The translations under genes were made by a program, and so were the position numbers. The notes under the pieces were generated by a model. It made no database searches and was not told the DNA's origin. It saw only the letters and a list, made by a program, of their open reading frames with translations. Positions 3,116 to 5,256 of a stretch of 5,256 nucleotides of DNA are shown piece by piece; position 1 is the stretch's first letter; the number at the start of each line of letters is the position of its first letter. The DNA is taken from positions 1-5,256 of the forward strand of contig DXUR01000242.1 of the NCBI GenBank assembly GCA_019417795.1. Reading direction: 5' to 3'. The DNA comes from Clostridiales bacterium (GTDB lineage: Bacteria > Bacillota_A > Clostridia > Oscillospirales > Oscillospiraceae).

Positions 3116-5256
3116 ATGAGCAAGAAGTATTGTTACCTGTTCACGGAAGGCAACGCCAACATGCGTGAACTTCTGGGCGGCAAGGGCGCCAACCTGGCTG
3201 AGATGACCAACATCGGTCTGCCCGTGCCTCAGGGCTTCACCATCACCACCGAGGCCTGCACCCAGTATTATGAGGACGGCCAGAAGATCAATGACGGCAT
3301 CTTTGCCGAGATCATGGAATACATCGAGAAGATGGAGAGCATCACCGGCAAGAAGTTCGGCGACCACGAGAATCCTCTGCTGGTCTCCGTCCGTTCCGGT
3401 GCCCGCGCCTCCATGCCCGGCATGATGGATACCATTCTGAACCTGGGCCTGAACGAGGACGTTGTTGACGTCATCGCCAAGAAGTCCAACAACCCCCGCT
3501 GGGCTTGGGACTGCTATCGCCGCTTTATCCAGATGTACTCCGACGTGGTCATGGAAGTGGGCAAGAAGTACTTCGAGCAGCTCATCGACGAGATGAAGGA
3601 GAAGAAGGGCGTCACGCAGGACGTGGATCTCACCGCTGAGGACCTGAAGGAACTGGCCATGCAGTTCAAGGCCGAGTACAAGTCCAAGATTGGCCAGGAG
3701 TTCCCCGCCGACCCCAAGGAACAGCTGATGGGCGCCATCAAGGCCGTGTTCCGTTCCTGGGATAACCCCCGCGCCAATGTCTATCGCCGCGACAATGATA
3801 TCCCCTATTCCTGGGGTACTGCCGTCAACGTGCAGTCCATGGCCTTCGGCAACATGGGTGATGACTGCGGCACCGGCGTTGCTTTCACCCGTAACCCCGC
3901 CACCGGCGAGAAGAAGCTCTTCGGCGAGTTCCTGACCAACGCCCAGGGCGAGGATGTCGTCGCCGGCGTCCGTACTCCCATGCCCATCGCTGAGATGGCT
4001 GAGAAGTTCCCCGAGGCCTTCCAGCAGTTTGAGGGTGTCTGCAAGACCCTGGAGGACCATTATCACGATATGCAGGACATGGAGTTCACCGTGGAGCACG
4101 GCAAGCTCTATATGCTCCAGACCCGTAACGGCAAGCGCACTCCCGCTGCCGCTCTGAAGATCGCCTGCGATCTGGTGGACGAGGGCATGATCGACGAGAA
4201 GCAGGCCGTGGCCATGATCGAGCCCCGCTCTCTGGACACCCTGCTGCATCCCCAGTTTGACGCTGAGGCCCTGAAGAAGGCCGCCATCATCGGCAAGGCT
4301 CTGGGTGCCTCTCCCGGCGCTGCCTCCGGTAAGATCGTTTTCTCCGCTGAGGATGCCAAGGAATGGGCTGAGCGCGGTGAGAAGGTGGTTCTGGTCCGTC
4401 TGGAGACCTCTCCCGAGGATATCGAGGGTATGAAGGCTGCTCAGGGCATCCTGACCGTCCGCGGCGGCATGACCTCTCACGCTGCCGTTGTGGCCCGCGG
4501 CATGGGCAAGTGCTGCGTCTCCGGCTGCGGCGACATCAAGATGGACGAGGAGAACAAGCAGTTCGAACTGGCTGGCAAGACCTTCCATGAGGGCGACTGG
4601 CTCTCCATCGACGGCTCCACCGGCAAGATCTATGACGGCGCCGTGCCCACCACCGACGCCGAGATCGGCGGCGAGTTCGGCCGGGTCATGGGCTGGGCCG
4701 ACAGCTACCGCCGTCTCCAGGTCCGCACCAACGCCGACACGCCCCACGATGCTGCCCAGGCCCGGAAGTTCGGCGCTCAGGGCATCGGTCTGTGCCGCAC
4801 CGAGCACATGTTCTTTGAGGGCGAGCGCATCCGGGCCATCCGCCGCATGATCTGCTCCGACACGGTGGAGCAGCGGGAGGCCGCCCTGGCCGTTCTGGAG
4901 CCCATGCAGCAGGGCGACTTCGAGGGCATTTATGAGGCCATGGAGGGCTGCCCCGTCACCATCCGCTTCCTGGATCCCCCTCTGCACGAGTTCGTTCCCA
5001 CCGAGGAGGCCGACATTGAGAAGCTGGCGGAGGACCTGGGCAAGTCCGTGGCCGATATCAAGAACATCATCGCCTCTCTCCATGAGTTCAACCCCATGAT
5101 GGGCCACCGTGGCTGCCGTCTGGCCGTCACCTATCCGGAGATCGCCGCCATGCAGACCCGGGCCGTTATCAAGGCCGCCCTGGCTGTGCAGGCCAAGCAC
5201 CCCGACTGGAACATGGTCCCCGAGATCATGATCCCCCTGGTGGGCGAGGTCAAGGA
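3116..5256 (+). CDS. ppdK: Pyruvate, phosphate dikinase (3' end outside window)
   Basis: Cytoplasmic enzyme reversibly converting pyruvate, ATP and phosphate to PEP, AMP and pyrophosphate. In anaerobic clostridia it often runs toward pyruvate in glycolysis or supplies PEP for gluconeogenesis. The visible 713 residues are about four fifths of the usual ~874. The N-terminal ATP-grasp domain (1 to about 340) has GGKGANLAEM with Lys23, SVRSGA with Arg93, and Asp321, Glu323 and Gln335. The swivelling phosphohistidine domain (about 390-510) has GGMTSHAAVVARGMG with catalytic His455 and the regulatory-type Thr453. The PEP/pyruvate barrel begins near 535 with Arg561 (GLCRTEHMFF) and Arg617 (RFLDPPLHEF). 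Positions from 321 onward coincide with Clostridium symbiosum PPDK numbering as I recall it. The rest of the barrel, with the equivalents of Glu745, Asn768 and Cys831, lies beyond the edge. The start is set by AAGGAG at 3103-3108, 7 nt before ATG. No TTA, CTA or TCA codon is used, a sign of strong codon bias and probably high expression. PEP synthase is excluded by motif order and length. Confidence 0.97.
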   Translation, partial: MSKKYCYLFTEGNANMRELLGGKGANLAEMTNIGLPVPQGFTITTEACTQYYEDGQKINDGIFAEIMEYIEKMESITGKKFGDHENPLLVSVRSGARASMPGMMDTILNLGLNEDVVDVIAKKSNNPRWAWDCYRRFIQMYSDVVMEVGKKYFEQLIDEMKEKKGVTQDVDLTAEDLKELAMQFKAEYKSKIGQEFPADPKEQLMGAIKAVFRSWDNPRANVYRRDNDIPYSWGTAVNVQSMAFGNMGDDCGTGVAFTRNPATGEKKLFGEFLTNAQGEDVVAGVRTPMPIAEMAEKFPEAFQQFEGVCKTLEDHYHDMQDMEFTVEHGKLYMLQTRNGKRTPAAALKIACDLVDEGMIDEKQAVAMIEPRSLDTLLHPQFDAEALKKAAIIGKALGASPGAASGKIVFSAEDAKEWAERGEKVVLVRLETSPEDIEGMKAAQGILTVRGGMTSHAAVVARGMGKCCVSGCGDIKMDEENKQFELAGKTFHEGDWLSIDGSTGKIYDGAVPTTDAEIGGEFGRVMGWADSYRRLQVRTNADTPHDAAQARKFGAQGIGLCRTEHMFFEGERIRAIRRMICSDTVEQREAALAVLEPMQQGDFEGIYEAMEGCPVTIRFLDPPLHEFVPTEEADIEKLAEDLGKSVADIKNIIASLHEFNPMMGHRGCRLAVTYPEIAAMQTRAVIKAALAVQAKHPDWNMVPEIMIPLVGEVK

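Noticed and set aside
2971..3168. A 65-codon + strand frame beginning with TTG upstream of ppdK.
   Set aside because: Its start lies in the ppdK promoter -35 region, upstream of the expected transcript start, it lacks a ribosome binding site, and it runs out of frame into ppdK.
2927..5200. A 757-codon open frame on the minus strand across ppdK and its leader.
   Set aside because: It is exactly codon-in-phase with ppdK, so it stays open simply because ppdK uses no TTA, CTA or TCA codons. Its translation is a Leu/Gly/His/Ala/Val-rich mixture with no recognisable domain, and it runs antisense through the ppdK promoter. The + strand has unambiguous PPDK active-site motifs.

Overview
The window is GC-rich, densely packed bacterial DNA that looks like a chromosomal segment from a Clostridia-class Firmicute. 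I would guess the Oscillospiraceae/Ruminococcaceae side, from the strong bias to G/C-ending codons combined with Firmicute-type genes and signals; this placement is inference. All recognised genes lie on the + strand: the 3' part of ricT (PSP1-domain protein), a complete Cof-type HAD phosphatase gene, a complete thiT (thiamine ECF-transporter binding subunit), and the first four fifths of ppdK (pyruvate, phosphate dikinase), which runs off the right edge. I see no mobile elements, CRISPR arrays, tRNA or rRNA.

Layout. Positions 1-1074 hold the conserved cysteine-rich core of RicT followed by a long low-complexity, arginine/glycine-rich tail with internal repeats. A strong intrinsic terminator (1087-1121) runs directly into the ribosome binding site of the HAD gene (1134-1976). 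From 1992 to 2195 comes a textbook regulatory leader: a perfect-consensus sigma-A promoter with 17-bp spacing, a TPP riboswitch aptamer, and an intrinsic terminator just before the thiT ribosome binding site. thiT (2210-2782) ends in a perfect 30-bp palindrome. The gap 2783-3115 is AT-rich in its middle and carries a likely ppdK promoter, a catabolite-response-like site and a structured 5' leader. ppdK fills 3116-5256.

How the parts work together. The thiT block is a self-contained vitamin uptake unit: thiamine enters through ThiT with the shared ECF module encoded elsewhere, is converted to TPP, and TPP binding to the leader should terminate transcription before thiT. ppdK is an independent central-carbon unit interconverting pyruvate and PEP. 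ricT is an RNA-processing/sporulation regulator gene whose normal partners lie outside the window. The HAD gene between ricT and thiT has no recognisable promoter of its own after the upstream terminator.

I found no convincing undescribed multi-gene system. The items most worth checking are the repeat-bearing RGG-like tail and extra C-x3-C-x2-C motif of RicT, the terminator abutting the HAD ribosome binding site, and the leader of ppdK.
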